64,000 bases of DNA from Sphingorhabdus sp. EL138 (GCF_945862485.1 NZ_CAMAYF010000007.1:1-64000), one strand, 5' to 3'; counted from the stretch's first letter, positions 34,889-45,618 are shown. Numbers and translations are program-made. The notes: generated from the sequence alone by a model not told the origin.

Positions 34889-36223
34889 TCAGTTTTTGCT
34901 TGGCCCAAGCAAATCGAGCACCGCAGCGGTCGTTGCCTCAATCCCCAGCCGTACGGATGATTCCGGATCAATTTTGAACAAAGGCGAATGGTGGCCAGCC
35001 ACTGGCGGCCCGCCATTCTTGGCCGCAGCTATCCATTCAGGTTTCGTCCCGCCAACGGCGAAATAATAACCCGGAATGCCATGTTTCTGATCCACGAAGA
35101 AGGCGAAGTCTTCCGCGCCCATTGTCGTCTGACGGAATGGTGTCACCACATCATTACCCAAGGCATCGGCAATAGCCCCGTTCAAGCGGCGGGCAAGCGC
35201 GCCGTCATTGACCGTGACAGGTGCGCTTTCGATAACGGTTACCACTGGTAACTTATCTGCGGGCAAGCCATGTGCCGCGCCAATGCCCTTGGCAACGCGC
35301 TCGATGGAGGCAATCAGCTGGTCGCGCACGGCCTGATTGTTGGAACGCACTGTGACCTGCAAGTCAGCATATTCGGATATGATATTATGCTTTGTTCCGG
35401 CGTGGAAAGCGCCAATGGTAATCACGCCGGGGTCCAATGGACCCTTTTCACGGCTGATGATCGATTGAAGACCGACAACGATCTGCGAGGCAATATAGAC
35501 TGGATCGCGGCCCAATTGCGGCGCTGCGCCATGGGTGGCGATGCCGGGAACACGGATATCAACGCTGTCCGCTGACGAATATTGAATGCCTTCTGAGGCC
35601 GAGATTTTACCGGTCTCAAGCTCTGCTGCGACATGGAAGGCCAATGCATAATCGGGCTTTGGAAAACGGGTGTAAAGTCCATCTGCAATCATCGCTTTTG
35701 CGCCGCCAACGCGTTCTTCGGCAGGCTGGACGATGAACAATACCGTCCCTTTCCAGCGATCTTTCATCCGCGCCAACTGACGGGCTGTACCCACCAATGA
35801 GGTGATATGCACATCATGGCCGCACGCGTGCATAACAGGCATTTCAAAGCCATCGACCCCGACCTGTTTCACTATGGACGCATTGGCAAGACCGGAGCGT
35901 TCTTGCACTGGCAAGCCATCCATATCCGCACGGACAAGAACGACTGGGCCATTACCGTTTTTCAGCATGCCCTCGACGCCGGTGCCGCCAACTTTCTCGG
36001 TCACCACCATGCCGGGGACGGCGCGTAGCTCCTGCGCCATACGCGCGGCGGTCTTAAATTCGCGGAATGACAATTCGGGGTTGCGATGGAAATGGTCCCA
36101 CAGGCTTGCCAGCGACTTATCATAGTCGGCCTTAATCGCGTCTGCGTAATCTGGCTGCGCAGCTGCCGGAGTTACGACCAACGCGCTGGCCAATAAGGCG
36201 CCCAAAATAGACCGTTTCATCAT
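34889..36223 (-). CDS. M20 family amidohydrolase, exported
   Basis: 444 aa with a signal peptide (about 1-22, ending TPAAAQ). Metal ligands are seen in MHACGHDVHITSLVG (C134, H136) and PAEERVGG (E169/E170); VRADMDGLP holds D100 and D102. It belongs to the AbgB/HipO group that hydrolyses N-acyl amino acids or peptides, here in the periplasm. It follows a class C hydrolase gene by 48 bp, perhaps as a periplasmic amide- or ester-degrading unit. Confidence 0.88.
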   Translation of the reverse strand: MMKRSILGALLASALVVTPAAAQPDYADAIKADYDKSLASLWDHFHRNPELSFREFKTAARMAQELRAVPGMVVTEKVGGTGVEGMLKNGNGPVVLVRADMDGLPVQERSGLANASIVKQVGVDGFEMPVMHACGHDVHITSLVGTARQLARMKDRWKGTVLFIVQPAEERVGGAKAMIADGLYTRFPKPDYALAFHVAAELETGKISASEGIQYSSADSVDIRVPGIATHGAAPQLGRDPVYIASQIVVGLQSIISREKGPLDPGVITIGAFHAGTKHNIISEYADLQVTVRSNNQAVRDQLIASIERVAKGIGAAHGLPADKLPVVTVIESAPVTVNDGALARRLNGAIADALGNDVVTPFRQTTMGAEDFAFFVDQKHGIPGYYFAVGGTKPEWIAAAKNGGPPVAGHHSPLFKIDPESSVRLGIEATTAAVLDLLGPSKN

Positions 36224-36271
36224 CTAAATTCCCCCGTTGCCACAATTTTCCGTTATCTATCGCCCACGCTA

Positions 36272-37429
36272 TCATGGGCAGCGGTCAAAGCAATGCCCGA
36301 CCGTGGAAAATTCATCAACCATCGTCACATAGCGGTAAAAACCCTTACGTTCGACAGGGTTGATCCAAAAGCCTGCGCGCAGCGAATAGGCCTCCCCCAC
36401 ATGGCCGAACCAGCGATTGCCCTGCGTGTCGGTCAACCAATGCACGCCAAGTCCATAGCCGGTAAAATAGCCTTTATCATCATCTCCATTTTTACCGTCA
36501 AAGGTCCAGACAGGGCCAATCATCTGCGCGAAACTTTTGGGCGACAACAAAGGTGCGCCATCGCGCAAAAGCAATTGGCCAATTTTTGCCAGATCGCGCG
36601 CCGAAATGCGCAAGCCACCTTGCGGGCTAAAAGCAGACCCGTTGCGACCAAGCACATAAAGCTTATCGACGTCACAACTACCGTCGCTGGCTGGATAAAC
36701 CGCGCATGGATCAGGCCCGTTCATCGGCGCATCGCGCGCAAGGTCTCCATTGGGTCGCAACAATGTAACCGCCTGCGCGCGCCGCCCGTCGCTGCACCCA
36801 GCACCCCAATTATAGCAGGCATCCAACCCAAGCGGCGTCAACACCAGCCGCGCCATAAGTCGGTCAAACCGTTCGCCCGTTGCACCCTCCACCACTGCCG
36901 CGATCAAGGGCGAATTGATATTGGCATAAGAAAAATAAGTGCTCGGCGCATGGTTCAGTTCCCATGCCTTTGGGTTGGCAAGGACCGTCTCAAGGATGCC
37001 ATCCAGCGGCACGATATAATCCACAGAGTCACGCAAGCCACTTTGATGCGATAACAAGGCGCGCAAGGTAATCGGCGCATCGGGAAAGGCTGGATTGCGC
37101 ACCCGCCAACCCAGATATTCATTCACGTCACGGTCGAGATCAAGCTTGCCTTGCTCCGATAGGCGCATGACGCCGATGGCAACGACCAATTTCGAAATAG
37201 AGGCAACCCGCGCCGGATCGTCTATGGTCACGGCCCGCCCAGCAACGCCGGCATCGCCCTCCACTATCGCGGAGGTGATGCTATCCGATGTGAAATCGAT
37301 TTTGACCATTGCAGGTTGGATATTGGTCTGGTCAGAGAGCGTTTCTGCATGAGCGCTTGTTGCACATCCGGCGGCCATTACCGCCGCCAGCGTTGCGCGG
37401 ACCAATTTTAAGCGGCGGAGGTTCATCAT
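36272..37429 (-). CDS. serine hydrolase of the class C beta-lactamase family, exported
   Basis: 385 aa with a signal peptide (about 1-28, ending TSAHAE). Catalytic motifs are S77-x-x-K80 (VASISKLVV), Y168-A-N170 (YFSYANINSP) and FGHVGEAYS as the third box. As for the related gene at 4378-5598, an esterase or peptidase role is more likely than beta-lactam hydrolysis. ATG overlaps the upstream DUF3617 stop by 4 bp. Confidence 0.85.
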   Translation of the reverse strand: MMNLRRLKLVRATLAAVMAAGCATSAHAETLSDQTNIQPAMVKIDFTSDSITSAIVEGDAGVAGRAVTIDDPARVASISKLVVAIGVMRLSEQGKLDLDRDVNEYLGWRVRNPAFPDAPITLRALLSHQSGLRDSVDYIVPLDGILETVLANPKAWELNHAPSTYFSYANINSPLIAAVVEGATGERFDRLMARLVLTPLGLDACYNWGAGCSDGRRAQAVTLLRPNGDLARDAPMNGPDPCAVYPASDGSCDVDKLYVLGRNGSAFSPQGGLRISARDLAKIGQLLLRDGAPLLSPKSFAQMIGPVWTFDGKNGDDDKGYFTGYGLGVHWLTDTQGNRWFGHVGEAYSLRAGFWINPVERKGFYRYVTMVDEFSTVGHCFDRCP

Positions 37430-37983
37430 GACGCGGGACAGGCACCAATATATTTGCCCATCGCATTGCCCTGCATGGCGACCTTACCGACCATCGGCAG
37501 GCGGATATCTACCCTGCTGTCATAATTAAAATCCGTTGCGCCCATGACGCCGGTAAGTTCCATATCAACGCTGCCCATGCTTTCCATGCCGCAAGACAGT
37601 TTCATACGCACATTTTGTCCAGAAACATCGAACGCCTTGTAAACGCATTTCTCAGCACCATTCCCGCCAAAGAAATCCGCATCTGGTGTAGTCGCCTCCG
37701 CTTCGGTCAAGCAGCTCCGGCTGGAGGTGCTTTTCGTTACTTCGTTCATGATCTGCTGCTTTTCGGCTTTACCCAATGTCGGAACATTGATGTCCGTAAA
37801 GACGAAATTGGTTTCCCAAAGTCCGGCCTTCATTGGAATAAACGCATCATAATCCATTTCAGCGGTACGCTCTTGGCTATCGATGATGCCATTAGCGCGC
37901 TTATCTGCGCCTCCGTCAGCTCCCTTGTCCGAACATGCGGATAATGTGAGCGCGGCGGCACCCAGAAGGAAAAATTTAAGCAT
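37426..37983 (-). CDS. DUF3617 lipoprotein
   Basis: 185 aa. The lipobox ends at C17 (LTLSACSDK). DUF3617 is recognised from [12 protein letters not shown] and from the cysteine pattern [15 protein letters not shown] and LSCGMESMG. The family is periplasmic and of unknown function. It is the first full gene of an operon with the class C hydrolase and the M20 peptidase. Confidence 0.75.
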   Translation of the reverse strand: MLKFFLLGAAALTLSACSDKGADGGADKRANGIIDSQERTAEMDYDAFIPMKAGLWETNFVFTDINVPTLGKAEKQQIMNEVTKSTSSRSCLTEAEATTPDADFFGGNGAEKCVYKAFDVSGQNVRMKLSCGMESMGSVDMELTGVMGATDFNYDSRVDIRLPMVGKVAMQGNAMGKYIGACPAS

Positions 37984-37995
37984 CGATACACCACC

Positions 37996-38088
37996 TCATT
38001 TCTCTCGAATATATTTGTGTCGCCGCCGCCGCCAAAAGGCAACAGCGATAAAAAATATCAGCCATGCAGCGAGGTAAATTTGGTGCAT
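37996..38088 (-). CDS. possible 30-residue membrane peptide
   Basis: The ORF encodes [18 protein letters not shown] followed by a run of arginines and a basic tail: one helix and a cytoplasmic anchor. It ends 12 bp before the DUF3617 start. GGGA lies about 13 nt before the ATG, which is far. Small membrane proteins of this shape exist, but this could be chance. Confidence 0.3.
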   Translation of the reverse strand: MHQIYLAAWLIFFIAVAFWRRRRHKYIREK

Positions 38089-38148
38089 CGGCTCGCATTC
38101 CCACGTAGCCCTCTTGCCCTTGCAGCGTACAAGGCACATAGAGCGAAC

Positions 38149-40335
38149 ATGGCAGAGCTCATCATCCGCCGTGGGCTGGAAGAACCGGACACGGTTGGCA
38201 CCTTCACCCCGCACCGACCGGAACGCCCGTCCAAGTTGGAGGGCGGCAGGCCGTTTAAGATCGTGTCGGACTACGAACCAGCCGGGGACCAGCCGACCGC
38301 GATTCGGGAGCTTGTAGACACCGCTTTAACGGGCGAAAAGAACCAAGTACTGTTGGGCGTCACGGGGTCGGGCAAGACCTTCACCGTTGCCAAGGTCATT
38401 GAAGCCTTGCAGCGTCCGGCACTTATCCTTGCGCCAAACAAAATATTGGCGGCGCAGCTTTATGGCGAGTTTAAAAGCTTCTTCCCCGACAATGCCGTCG
38501 AATATTTCGTGTCATATTATGATTATTACCAGCCCGAGGCCTATGTCCCGCGCAGCGACACCTACATCGAAAAAGAATCGAGCGTGAACGAGGCCATTGA
38601 CCGGATGCGCCATTCGGCGACCCGGTCTTTGTTAGAACGCGATGATGTCATCATCGTCGCTTCGGTGTCCTGTATTTACGGTATCGGCTCCGTCGAAACA
38701 TATTCTGCGATGATCTTCGACCTGAAAAAAGGCGAAAACGTTGATCAGCGGGAATTGATCCGCAAGCTGGTGGCGCTTCAATATAAGCGCAACGACATGG
38801 CCTTTGGCCGTGGCAATTTCCGCGTGCGCGGTGATAATCTCGAGATCTTCCCATCGCATTATGAAGATACCGCATGGCGCGTCAGTTTCTTTGGTGACGA
38901 GATTGAAGAGATTGCCGAATTCGACCCGTTAACCGGCCATACCGGCGCGAAGCTCAACAGCGTGCGCGTTTATGCCAACAGCCATTATGTGACCCCCGGC
39001 CCGACGATGAAACAAGCGAGCGAGGCCATCCGTTTTGAGCTGACCGAGCGATTGAAGGAACTGGTCGCCGAAGGCAAATTGCTGGAGGCGCAACGCCTAG
39101 AAGAGCGGACCAATTTCGATCTCGAGATGATTGCCGCAACGGGTTCGTGTGCTGGCATCGAAAATTACTCGCGCTTTCTCACGGGGCGCTTGCCCGGGGA
39201 ACCGCCGCCGACCTTGTTTGAATATTTGCCAGACAATGCGCTTCTGTTCGTTGACGAAAGCCATCAGACGGTGCCGCAAATCGGCGCAATGGCCAAGGGC
39301 GACCACCGGCGTAAGTTGACCTTGGCCGAATATGGTTTCCGCTTGCCCTCTTGCATCGACAACCGGCCACTGCGCTTTAACGAATGGGATATCATGCGCC
39401 CACAGACGGTGTGCGTTTCGGCAACGCCCGGCGGGTGGGAGATGGAGCAATCGGGCGGCGTCTTTGCCGAACAGGTCATTCGTCCAACGGGACTGATCGA
39501 TCCGCCGGTTGAGATAAAACCGGTCGAAGACCAAGTGCAGGATTGCATCAACGAATGCCGGAAAACGGCAGAGGCCGGCTTCCGCACATTGGTCACCACG
39601 CTGACGAAACGAATGGCAGAGGACCTGACCGAGTTCATGCATGAAGCTGGGCTGCGCGTGCGTTATATGCACAGCGATGTCGAGACGTTGGAACGCATTG
39701 AACTGATCCGCGATTTGCGGCGCGGCGTGTATGATGTGCTGGTGGGTATCAACTTGCTGCGGGAAGGTCTCGATATCCCCGAATGCGGGCTGGTTGCAAT
39801 ATTGGATGCCGACAAGGAAGGCTTCCTACGCAGCGAAACATCCTTAATCCAAACCATTGGTCGCGCGGCGCGTAACGTTGAGGGCAGGGTGATTCTCTAT
39901 GCCGACCGTATGACTGGAAGCATGGAACGCGCGATCCGCGAAACAGACCGCCGCCGTGAAAAGCAGCATGCTTACAATGTTGAACATGGGATAACCCCCG
40001 CCACAATCAAGCGCGATATCCATGACATCGTCGCCGACACGGCAAGCCGCGATTCTGTGCTTGTCGAAATTGACGCCGATGGTGCCAACAACCTCGTCGG
40101 GCATAATCTGCGCGCCTATATTGACGAACTGGAAAAGAAGATGCGCGCTGCTGCAGCCGATCTAGAGTTCGAAGAGGCAGGCCGCCTTCGTGACGAAATT
40201 CGGTCACTGGAGGCAACCGAGCTTGGCCTACCGCACCAGCAACATGTCGCTGCACCCAAGGGCCGCGCGACGGAGGGCCAACCCGGCACGCGCAAAATGC
40301 GTTATGGCAAAACGCAGCGTAAATTCGGGAAATAA
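38149..40335 (+). CDS. uvrB: excinuclease ABC subunit B
   Basis: 728 aa, full length. Walker A is [12 protein letters not shown], the damage-probing beta-hairpin is [20 protein letters not shown], and [16 protein letters not shown] and [19 protein letters not shown] are helicase motifs. The UVR domain is at the C-terminus ([20 protein letters not shown]). It verifies DNA lesions and loads UvrC in nucleotide excision repair. ATG 38149 gives [12 protein letters not shown]; a longer N-terminus is possible. No LexA-type direct repeat is evident upstream. Confidence 0.95.
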   Translation: MAELIIRRGLEEPDTVGTFTPHRPERPSKLEGGRPFKIVSDYEPAGDQPTAIRELVDTALTGEKNQVLLGVTGSGKTFTVAKVIEALQRPALILAPNKILAAQLYGEFKSFFPDNAVEYFVSYYDYYQPEAYVPRSDTYIEKESSVNEAIDRMRHSATRSLLERDDVIIVASVSCIYGIGSVETYSAMIFDLKKGENVDQRELIRKLVALQYKRNDMAFGRGNFRVRGDNLEIFPSHYEDTAWRVSFFGDEIEEIAEFDPLTGHTGAKLNSVRVYANSHYVTPGPTMKQASEAIRFELTERLKELVAEGKLLEAQRLEERTNFDLEMIAATGSCAGIENYSRFLTGRLPGEPPPTLFEYLPDNALLFVDESHQTVPQIGAMAKGDHRRKLTLAEYGFRLPSCIDNRPLRFNEWDIMRPQTVCVSATPGGWEMEQSGGVFAEQVIRPTGLIDPPVEIKPVEDQVQDCINECRKTAEAGFRTLVTTLTKRMAEDLTEFMHEAGLRVRYMHSDVETLERIELIRDLRRGVYDVLVGINLLREGLDIPECGLVAILDADKEGFLRSETSLIQTIGRAARNVEGRVILYADRMTGSMERAIRETDRRREKQHAYNVEHGITPATIKRDIHDIVADTASRDSVLVEIDADGANNLVGHNLRAYIDELEKKMRAAAADLEFEEAGRLRDEIRSLEATELGLPHQQHVAAPKGRATEGQPGTRKMRYGKTQRKFGK

Positions 40336-40338
40336 GGT

Positions 40339-41052
40339 TTAATTTAGCAACCGCAAAACGGCAGAAAGCCCAGCAAGGCCAAGAACGCCCGCGACAAAAC
40401 TGCGCCATAAAGTCGGCGGCACCCTGCCAAAGGATTTCGCGCCAAGCCAGTTGCCCAGCAGCACCGACGGGAACAGCAACAACGACAGCCACAACAGGCG
40501 CGCATCTGCCAGCCCCAGCGCATATGCGGATATCGTACCCGCAATCGCGGTGGCGAAAAACACCAGCATCATTGATGCCCGCGCCTCCTTAGGCGGGATG
40601 GGCTGGCGCAGGTAAAAAGGCACGACGGGTGGCCCCGGCATCGCAGCAAAACCGGTCAATATGCCCGAGGCGATACCCGTAAGCGCGGTTTCCTTAGGGC
40701 CAGGACGTAGCTCCCCACGTTGCGGCAGCAACACGAGCACAAACGCCGCGATAGCGATAAAGGCAATCATCAAACGCGCTACATCTGGGTTGGTCTTCAT
40801 CAACAGCCAGATACCAAGGGGCGTTGCCAACATGGCAAAGGCCGCAATCATCAACGCGCTTTGCCGGTGCGCGTCGGCGTAAATGACCTTGATCCCCACA
40901 GGCCCAATCAAAACCTGAAGTAATATCGCAATAACCACCGCCTCACCCGGCTTCACAATTAACCCGAACAAAGGCACAAGAATGATCGCCATGCCAAATC
41001 CGGTCAGCCCGCGAATATAGGCCGCGCCAAAGGTCATGGCCGCCAATAGCAA
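40339..41052 (-). CDS. sulfite exporter TauE/SafE family protein
   Basis: 237 aa from TTG 41052, with about seven helices. The TauE/SafE repeat motif YIRGLTGFGMAIILVPL appears early, and its second copy is GFAAMPGPPVVPFYL. The family exports sulfur compounds or organic anions. Coding sense continues upstream of the TTG (IGITTAQLLLL), so the true start may be the CTG at 41092-41094, which overlaps the DUF305 stop, or another non-ATG codon. It converges on uvrB with a 3-bp gap. Confidence 0.82.
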   Translation of the reverse strand: MLLAAMTFGAAYIRGLTGFGMAIILVPLFGLIVKPGEAVVIAILLQVLIGPVGIKVIYADAHRQSALMIAAFAMLATPLGIWLLMKTNPDVARLMIAFIAIAAFVLVLLPQRGELRPGPKETALTGIASGILTGFAAMPGPPVVPFYLRQPIPPKEARASMMLVFFATAIAGTISAYALGLADARLLWLSLLLFPSVLLGNWLGAKSFGRVPPTLWRSFVAGVLGLAGLSAVLRLLN

Positions 41053-41090
41053 CAGTTGCGCTGTGGTAATTCCAATCAGGTCTTGAATGT

Positions 41091-41507
41091 TCAGTGCCCC
41101 ATGGCGGCGTGATCAGCGGCGGTCAGCGGCTTTTCTGCAACCACGCCTTTTTTGTCGAGCCACGCCTGCATCTCCTTTATCTCGGCTTCTTGCGCGGCAA
41201 TGACCTTTTGCGCAAGCGCGCGCACTTCGGGGTCCTTGCCATGCTCCAGCGCGACCTTCGCCATCTCAACCGCGCCTATGTGGTGCGGGATCATGCCCTG
41301 CATGAACGCAATATCGGCGTCGGCATTGATATTACCCATGCCCGAATGCATCTTGTCATTGGCCGCTGCATAGGCCTTTTGTGCGGCGTTGTAGCTGGCG
41401 GTCGCATTTGCCGTTGTCTCTGGTGTAGAGGCGCTCTCATCCGCTGCGGGTTGCTGGCACGCGGCCAAGAAAAATACGGCTGCAAGCGTCAATGATAGTG
41501 TCTTCAT
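41091..41507 (-). CDS. DUF305 lipoprotein
   Basis: 138 aa. The lipobox ends at C17 (FFLAACQQ). The DUF305 core is GMIPHHIGAVEMAKVALEHG with the paired histidines; AQKVIAAQEAEIKEMQAWL follows. The family is ferritin-like and often linked to copper or other metals in the periplasm; the role here is unproven. AAGGAG lies 6 nt before ATG 41507. It sits between thrS and the TauE gene. Confidence 0.87.
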   Translation of the reverse strand: MKTLSLTLAAVFFLAACQQPAADESASTPETTANATASYNAAQKAYAAANDKMHSGMGNINADADIAFMQGMIPHHIGAVEMAKVALEHGKDPEVRALAQKVIAAQEAEIKEMQAWLDKKGVVAEKPLTAADHAAMGH

Positions 41508-41529
41508 CATTATCTCCTTAAAAATCGTC

Positions 41530-43527
41530 TCAACGCAAATCGGGCGGCGTTGCTTCATGTTTGAGCAAAGCAATTGCCTCTTCCAGCTTCATAATGCGTT
41601 GGCCATCGGAGCCAAGGCTGCGGATTGCGACCTTGCCTTCTTCTGCCTCACGCATGCCGACCACCAACAAATGCGGCACCTTGGCGACGCTATGTTCGCG
41701 CACCTTATAGTTGATTTTTTCGTTGCGCGTATCAGCCTCAACGCGAATGCCCGCCGCCTTCAACTTCGCCGTGACATCATGCGCATAGCCATCAGCCTCC
41801 GATGTGATCGTCGCGACCACGGCTTGCACAGGCGCAAGCCAAACGGGAAAGCGGCCCGTATAATGTTCAATCAAGATACCGATAAAGCGTTCATAGCTGC
41901 CAAAGATCGCACGGTGCAGCATGACGGGGCGATGACGTGCGCCATCCTCTCCAACATAGCTTGCATCCAGCCGTTCGGGTAGCACGCGGTCCGACTGAAT
42001 GGTGCCAACCTGCCATGTGCGGCCAATCGCATCGGTTAAATGCCATTCCAGCTTTGGCGCGTAGAAGGCACCTTCGCCGCGCAGTTCTTCCCAACCAAAT
42101 TCGGACGTAGCAAGGCCAGCACGAACCACAGCATCGCGCAGTTCGTTTTCCGCCTTATCCCAATCCGCATCGGACCCGAACCGTTGTTCAGGGCGTAAAG
42201 CGAGCTTGATCGAATAGGTAAAACCAAATTCCTTGTAGACCCGATCCGCCAGCGCGCAGAACGCCTGCACCTCTTCGACAATCTGGTCTTCGCGGCAAAA
42301 TATATGCGCATCATCCTGCGTAAACTGACGCACGCGCATCAGGCCATGCAACGCACCATGCGGTTCATTACGGTGGCAGCAGCCATTTTCGTAAATGCGC
42401 AACGGTAGGTCGCGATAGGATTTAATCCCCTGGCGGAAAATCAGAACATGCGCTGGGCAGTTCATGGGCTTCAGCGCCATCCAATCAGCATCGCCCGAAA
42501 TCACAGGGCCGTCGTCGTCGACATTAGGGACTTCGTCCGGGATCACGAACATATTGGCGCGATATTTGCCCCAATGCCCCGATTGCTCCCATTGACGTGC
42601 GTCCATGACTTGCGGCGTTTTGACTTCCTTATAACCAGCGCCGTCAATCGCGCGGCGCATATAGCCCTCAAGTTCGCGCCAGATCAGATAGCCATTGGGA
42701 TGCCAGAATACCGAACCATGCGCCTCTTGCTGCAGATGGAAAAGGTCCATATCTTGGCCCAAACGGCGATGGTCGCGCTTGGCAGCCTCTTCCAACCGGA
42801 GAAGATGTGCGTCCAATTGCTTTTTGTTCAACCAGCCAGTTCCGTAAATCCGGCTTAATTGCGGATTATTCTGGTCGCCGCGCCAATAGGCGCCCGCCAC
42901 CCGCGTCAGCTTGAACGCCGCAGGATCCAACTTACCCGTCGACGCCAAATGCGGCCCACGGCACATGTCCATCCAGTCATCGCCAGACCAATATACCGAC
43001 AACTCTTCGCCCTCAGGCAGCTCCGCCGCCCATTCGGCCTTGAAGCTTTCGCCAGCATTTTGCCAACTCGCAATCAAGGCGTCACGCGCCATGACTTCGC
43101 GGCGCAGCGGCTTGTCGGCGCGGATGATCGTGCGCATTTGTTCTTCAATCGCGGGCAGATCATCTATTGTGAACGGCCCACGCGCGGCAGGTGCCATCAC
43201 GTCATAATAAAAACCGTCATCGGTCGATGGGCCAAAAGTGATTTGCGTGCCAGGAAACAGCTTCTGTACCGCTTCTGCCAATATATGCGCAAAATCGTGG
43301 CGGGCGAGCTCCAGCGCATCGGCCTCATCACGGGTCGTCACCAACGCGAGCTGCGAATCGGCCTCAATCGGTCGCATGATGTCGCGCAATTCGCCATCCA
43401 CACGCGCCGCAATCGCCGCCTTGGCTAAACCCGGGCCAATCGCGGCGGCAATGTCCGCAGGGGTAGTGCCACGCGCAACTTCACGGGCAGAGCCATCGGG
43501 AAGGGTGACACGGATCATCTCGGACAT
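41530..43527 (-). CDS. thrS: threonyl-tRNA synthetase
   Basis: 665 aa, full length. N-terminal TGS domain (about 1-62), editing domain with HDFAHILAEAVQKLFPG and YYDVMAPA, class II catalytic core with MNCPAHVLIF, HRNEPHGALHGLMRVR and FTQDDAHIFC, and the anticodon-binding domain (VVATITSEADGYA onward). It charges tRNA-Thr and edits serine. ATG 43527 is preferred, giving MSEMIRVTLPDGS. A T-box is not expected in this phylum and none is seen. Confidence 0.97.
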   Translation of the reverse strand: MSEMIRVTLPDGSAREVARGTTPADIAAAIGPGLAKAAIAARVDGELRDIMRPIEADSQLALVTTRDEADALELARHDFAHILAEAVQKLFPGTQITFGPSTDDGFYYDVMAPAARGPFTIDDLPAIEEQMRTIIRADKPLRREVMARDALIASWQNAGESFKAEWAAELPEGEELSVYWSGDDWMDMCRGPHLASTGKLDPAAFKLTRVAGAYWRGDQNNPQLSRIYGTGWLNKKQLDAHLLRLEEAAKRDHRRLGQDMDLFHLQQEAHGSVFWHPNGYLIWRELEGYMRRAIDGAGYKEVKTPQVMDARQWEQSGHWGKYRANMFVIPDEVPNVDDDGPVISGDADWMALKPMNCPAHVLIFRQGIKSYRDLPLRIYENGCCHRNEPHGALHGLMRVRQFTQDDAHIFCREDQIVEEVQAFCALADRVYKEFGFTYSIKLALRPEQRFGSDADWDKAENELRDAVVRAGLATSEFGWEELRGEGAFYAPKLEWHLTDAIGRTWQVGTIQSDRVLPERLDASYVGEDGARHRPVMLHRAIFGSYERFIGILIEHYTGRFPVWLAPVQAVVATITSEADGYAHDVTAKLKAAGIRVEADTRNEKINYKVREHSVAKVPHLLVVGMREAEEGKVAIRSLGSDGQRIMKLEEAIALLKHEATPPDLR

Positions 43528-43641
43528 GGAGTATCTTGCTTTCAACTGCGGTTAGAAGCGCCCCTTTGCCAGCCCAGAGGCGAAGTCGCAAGTGGGCAGC
43601 CATTGTCCCTGAACAAGAACCACTGATCGCAGGCAGTCCAA

Positions 43642-44067
43642 CTAGCCTGCTGTCTTTTTCGAACGATAAGGCACAAACTCGCCTAGGCTGCACACGCCGC
43701 CAGTCATACCGGTGGTCCGGTCTACCAAGCGGATGATGTCGCCTCGGCATTTTTGGCTGCCAAATTGTTCGGACACAATGATGTCATCGTCGCGCGCCAG
43801 TCCGCTGCAAGCAGATCGTAAGTTGTTCTTATACACCAACCGACCCGATACGCGGTAGAGCAGGATATTGTCGCTTACGCGGATGGTATTGGCGCCGTTA
43901 AAGTCGCTGATGCAATTGACTGTCTTGCCCGCGACCTTGCCGTTCAGTTCTTTCATCAAGACCGCGCTCTGTTTTTCGGTCAGCGGCTTTGGCGTGCTAT
44001 CCACCTGGCCGCACGCAGCGAGCAATGTCAAAGGAATGGCCAAGGCGACCAGTTTAAACATATGCAT
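43642..44067 (-). CDS. small lipoprotein, DUF6491-like
   Basis: 141 aa. The lipobox ends at C19 (LTLLAACGQ). The rest has a spaced cysteine pattern (VNCISDFN, LRSACSGLARDDD, SQKCRGD, GGVCSLGEFVPY) that I associate with DUF6491; this is from memory. It is probably periplasmic with disulfides. GGAG precedes the ATG by 8 nt. No function is known. Confidence 0.65.
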   Translation of the reverse strand: MHMFKLVALAIPLTLLAACGQVDSTPKPLTEKQSAVLMKELNGKVAGKTVNCISDFNGANTIRVSDNILLYRVSGRLVYKNNLRSACSGLARDDDIIVSEQFGSQKCRGDIIRLVDRTTGMTGGVCSLGEFVPYRSKKTAG

Positions 44068-44124
44068 CGATTATCTCCGGTTCCAACGGCTGCATATCAT
44101 AAGCTTCGAATAATGAACCCTAGA

Positions 44125-45618
44125 TTATCCAACAAGTGTCGCATTATGGCGTTTTTCGCCCGCGGTGACCTGAACGACCGCGTTGCCAAGGTCGGCATCC
44201 ACCGGACCATCCATCACCGCCATGGCGCGCGCGCCGCCTTCGGTTTCCAGCAATAATGTCGCCGAACCAAAACCGTCTTTGGCCGCTGATCGCACAAAGC
44301 TGAGCACCCGCGCCTTGCCTTGGGGCGCATCGTCGAGCGCCACCGGCGTTGGCGCATAGCCCTTCACCGCATCGCCGGACCACGCGACCCGCGGCTGGGT
44401 TGCCGAGTAAATCCCGACCGCCTGCTTCGACATCACGCCGCCATTGGCTGTGACCAAAGCGGGCTTAGCGCCATCACGGCGCAGCGCGTCAACCATTGCG
44501 GCGATGTTATACACGCCATAGCCATTCCCAGGACCGCCAAAGAAGCTGAGCCCGCCGGTGAGCGTATAGTCGCCAAGCGCTCGGCCTGCATCTTGCATGC
44601 TCTCCACCGCCGCAAAGACCGCGCAGGGAAAGCAGCTATAAATGTCCACTGGACCAAGGTCAGCGGCCGCGAGACCGGCTTGATTAAGTGCGGCAGGTAT
44701 AGCAAAATCCAACGCAGCAGAACGGTGAATGACCGCGCGTTCGGACAAGGGTGGCTCTGCCGCTTCGGCAGCGCCGGCCAACCATACCCATTTATCTTGC
44801 GGTACGCCCAATGCGCGAGCCTTGCCTGCACTGGTCAGGATGACCGCGCCGCCCAAGTCGACCGCGTCCTGCGCAACATGCCAGCGACGGTAGATGTCGG
44901 TCAGCGGATAATTGGCGTTGTCGCCGCTTTGCAGCGCTTCCGGGGATCGAAAACCGGTGAATTGTGCATGCTCGCGGGTTTCGGCTTTTGCCGAAAAGGC
45001 AGACCATAACGCCGCCATCGCGCGAGCATAAGCCGCACCGTCAAGGCCGAGCGTCATCCGCCGAGCATTTTCGATCAGGCTATAGGCCAGCGGCATGGAA
45101 ATGATGCCGTGGCGGATTTCGGTGCGGCTTAGAATCGGGAAACTGGACAGCCGATTGTCGAACGGGGTGTCAGAAGCCAGACCCCAGTCCAATGATATGC
45201 CCGCCTTGCGGGCACGCTTGGCAGTACCCGTGGCCTCTGCTGCAACGAGCACCGCCATATCGCACGTACCGCGCCTTATGTCCTCGGCCAGCTCGTTCAA
45301 TATCGCCTGCGGGCTTTGCCCGCCGACATCGGCGTAGATCAAGCGCCGGGCGCTGACACCGCCCGCTGCGCCAAAAGCCTCCGGCGTGTTATCGGGCGAC
45401 CCTGTGCCAAGACTCACCCCGCTATCCTCGAACGTCCGAATAGCAGCGATGGTGTCGATTGCTGCAGAAACGGCCTGAGCTTGCCCTGTGTCGGCAAGCG
45501 CAATCTTAATTGCGGCTCCCGCCAGATCACGCGGGGCGGGCCATTCGCCGGCAACGGTCTTACGGCTTGCCTCGCCTACACCAATGATTACTGGCGCGGT
45601 CGCGTCAAAATTGCCCAT
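44125..45618 (-). CDS. SCPx-like thiolase/acetyl-CoA acetyltransferase family protein
   Basis: 497 aa. The thiolase fold is visible (PVIIGVGEASRKT, YADVGGQSPQAILNELAED, VDIYSCFPCAVFAAVE, GGLSFFGGPGNGYGVYNIAA). It belongs to the non-canonical acetyl-CoA acetyltransferase group related to SCP-x. The usual catalytic cysteine context is altered, so the exact reaction is uncertain. The C-terminal part (about 400-497) looks like an added OB-like domain. It is divergent from the CoA transferase with a palindrome between them. Confidence 0.78.
   Translation of the reverse strand: MGNFDATAPVIIGVGEASRKTVAGEWPAPRDLAGAAIKIALADTGQAQAVSAAIDTIAAIRTFEDSGVSLGTGSPDNTPEAFGAAGGVSARRLIYADVGGQSPQAILNELAEDIRRGTCDMAVLVAAEATGTAKRARKAGISLDWGLASDTPFDNRLSSFPILSRTEIRHGIISMPLAYSLIENARRMTLGLDGAAYARAMAALWSAFSAKAETREHAQFTGFRSPEALQSGDNANYPLTDIYRRWHVAQDAVDLGGAVILTSAGKARALGVPQDKWVWLAGAAEAAEPPLSERAVIHRSAALDFAIPAALNQAGLAAADLGPVDIYSCFPCAVFAAVESMQDAGRALGDYTLTGGLSFFGGPGNGYGVYNIAAMVDALRRDGAKPALVTANGGVMSKQAVGIYSATQPRVAWSGDAVKGYAPTPVALDDAPQGKARVLSFVRSAAKDGFGSATLLLETEGGARAMAVMDGPVDADLGNAVVQVTAGEKRHNATLVG

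Noticed and set aside
38089-38148. LexA box before uvrB
   Set aside because: No GTTC-N7-GTTC direct repeat or clear palindrome is present in the 60 bp upstream.
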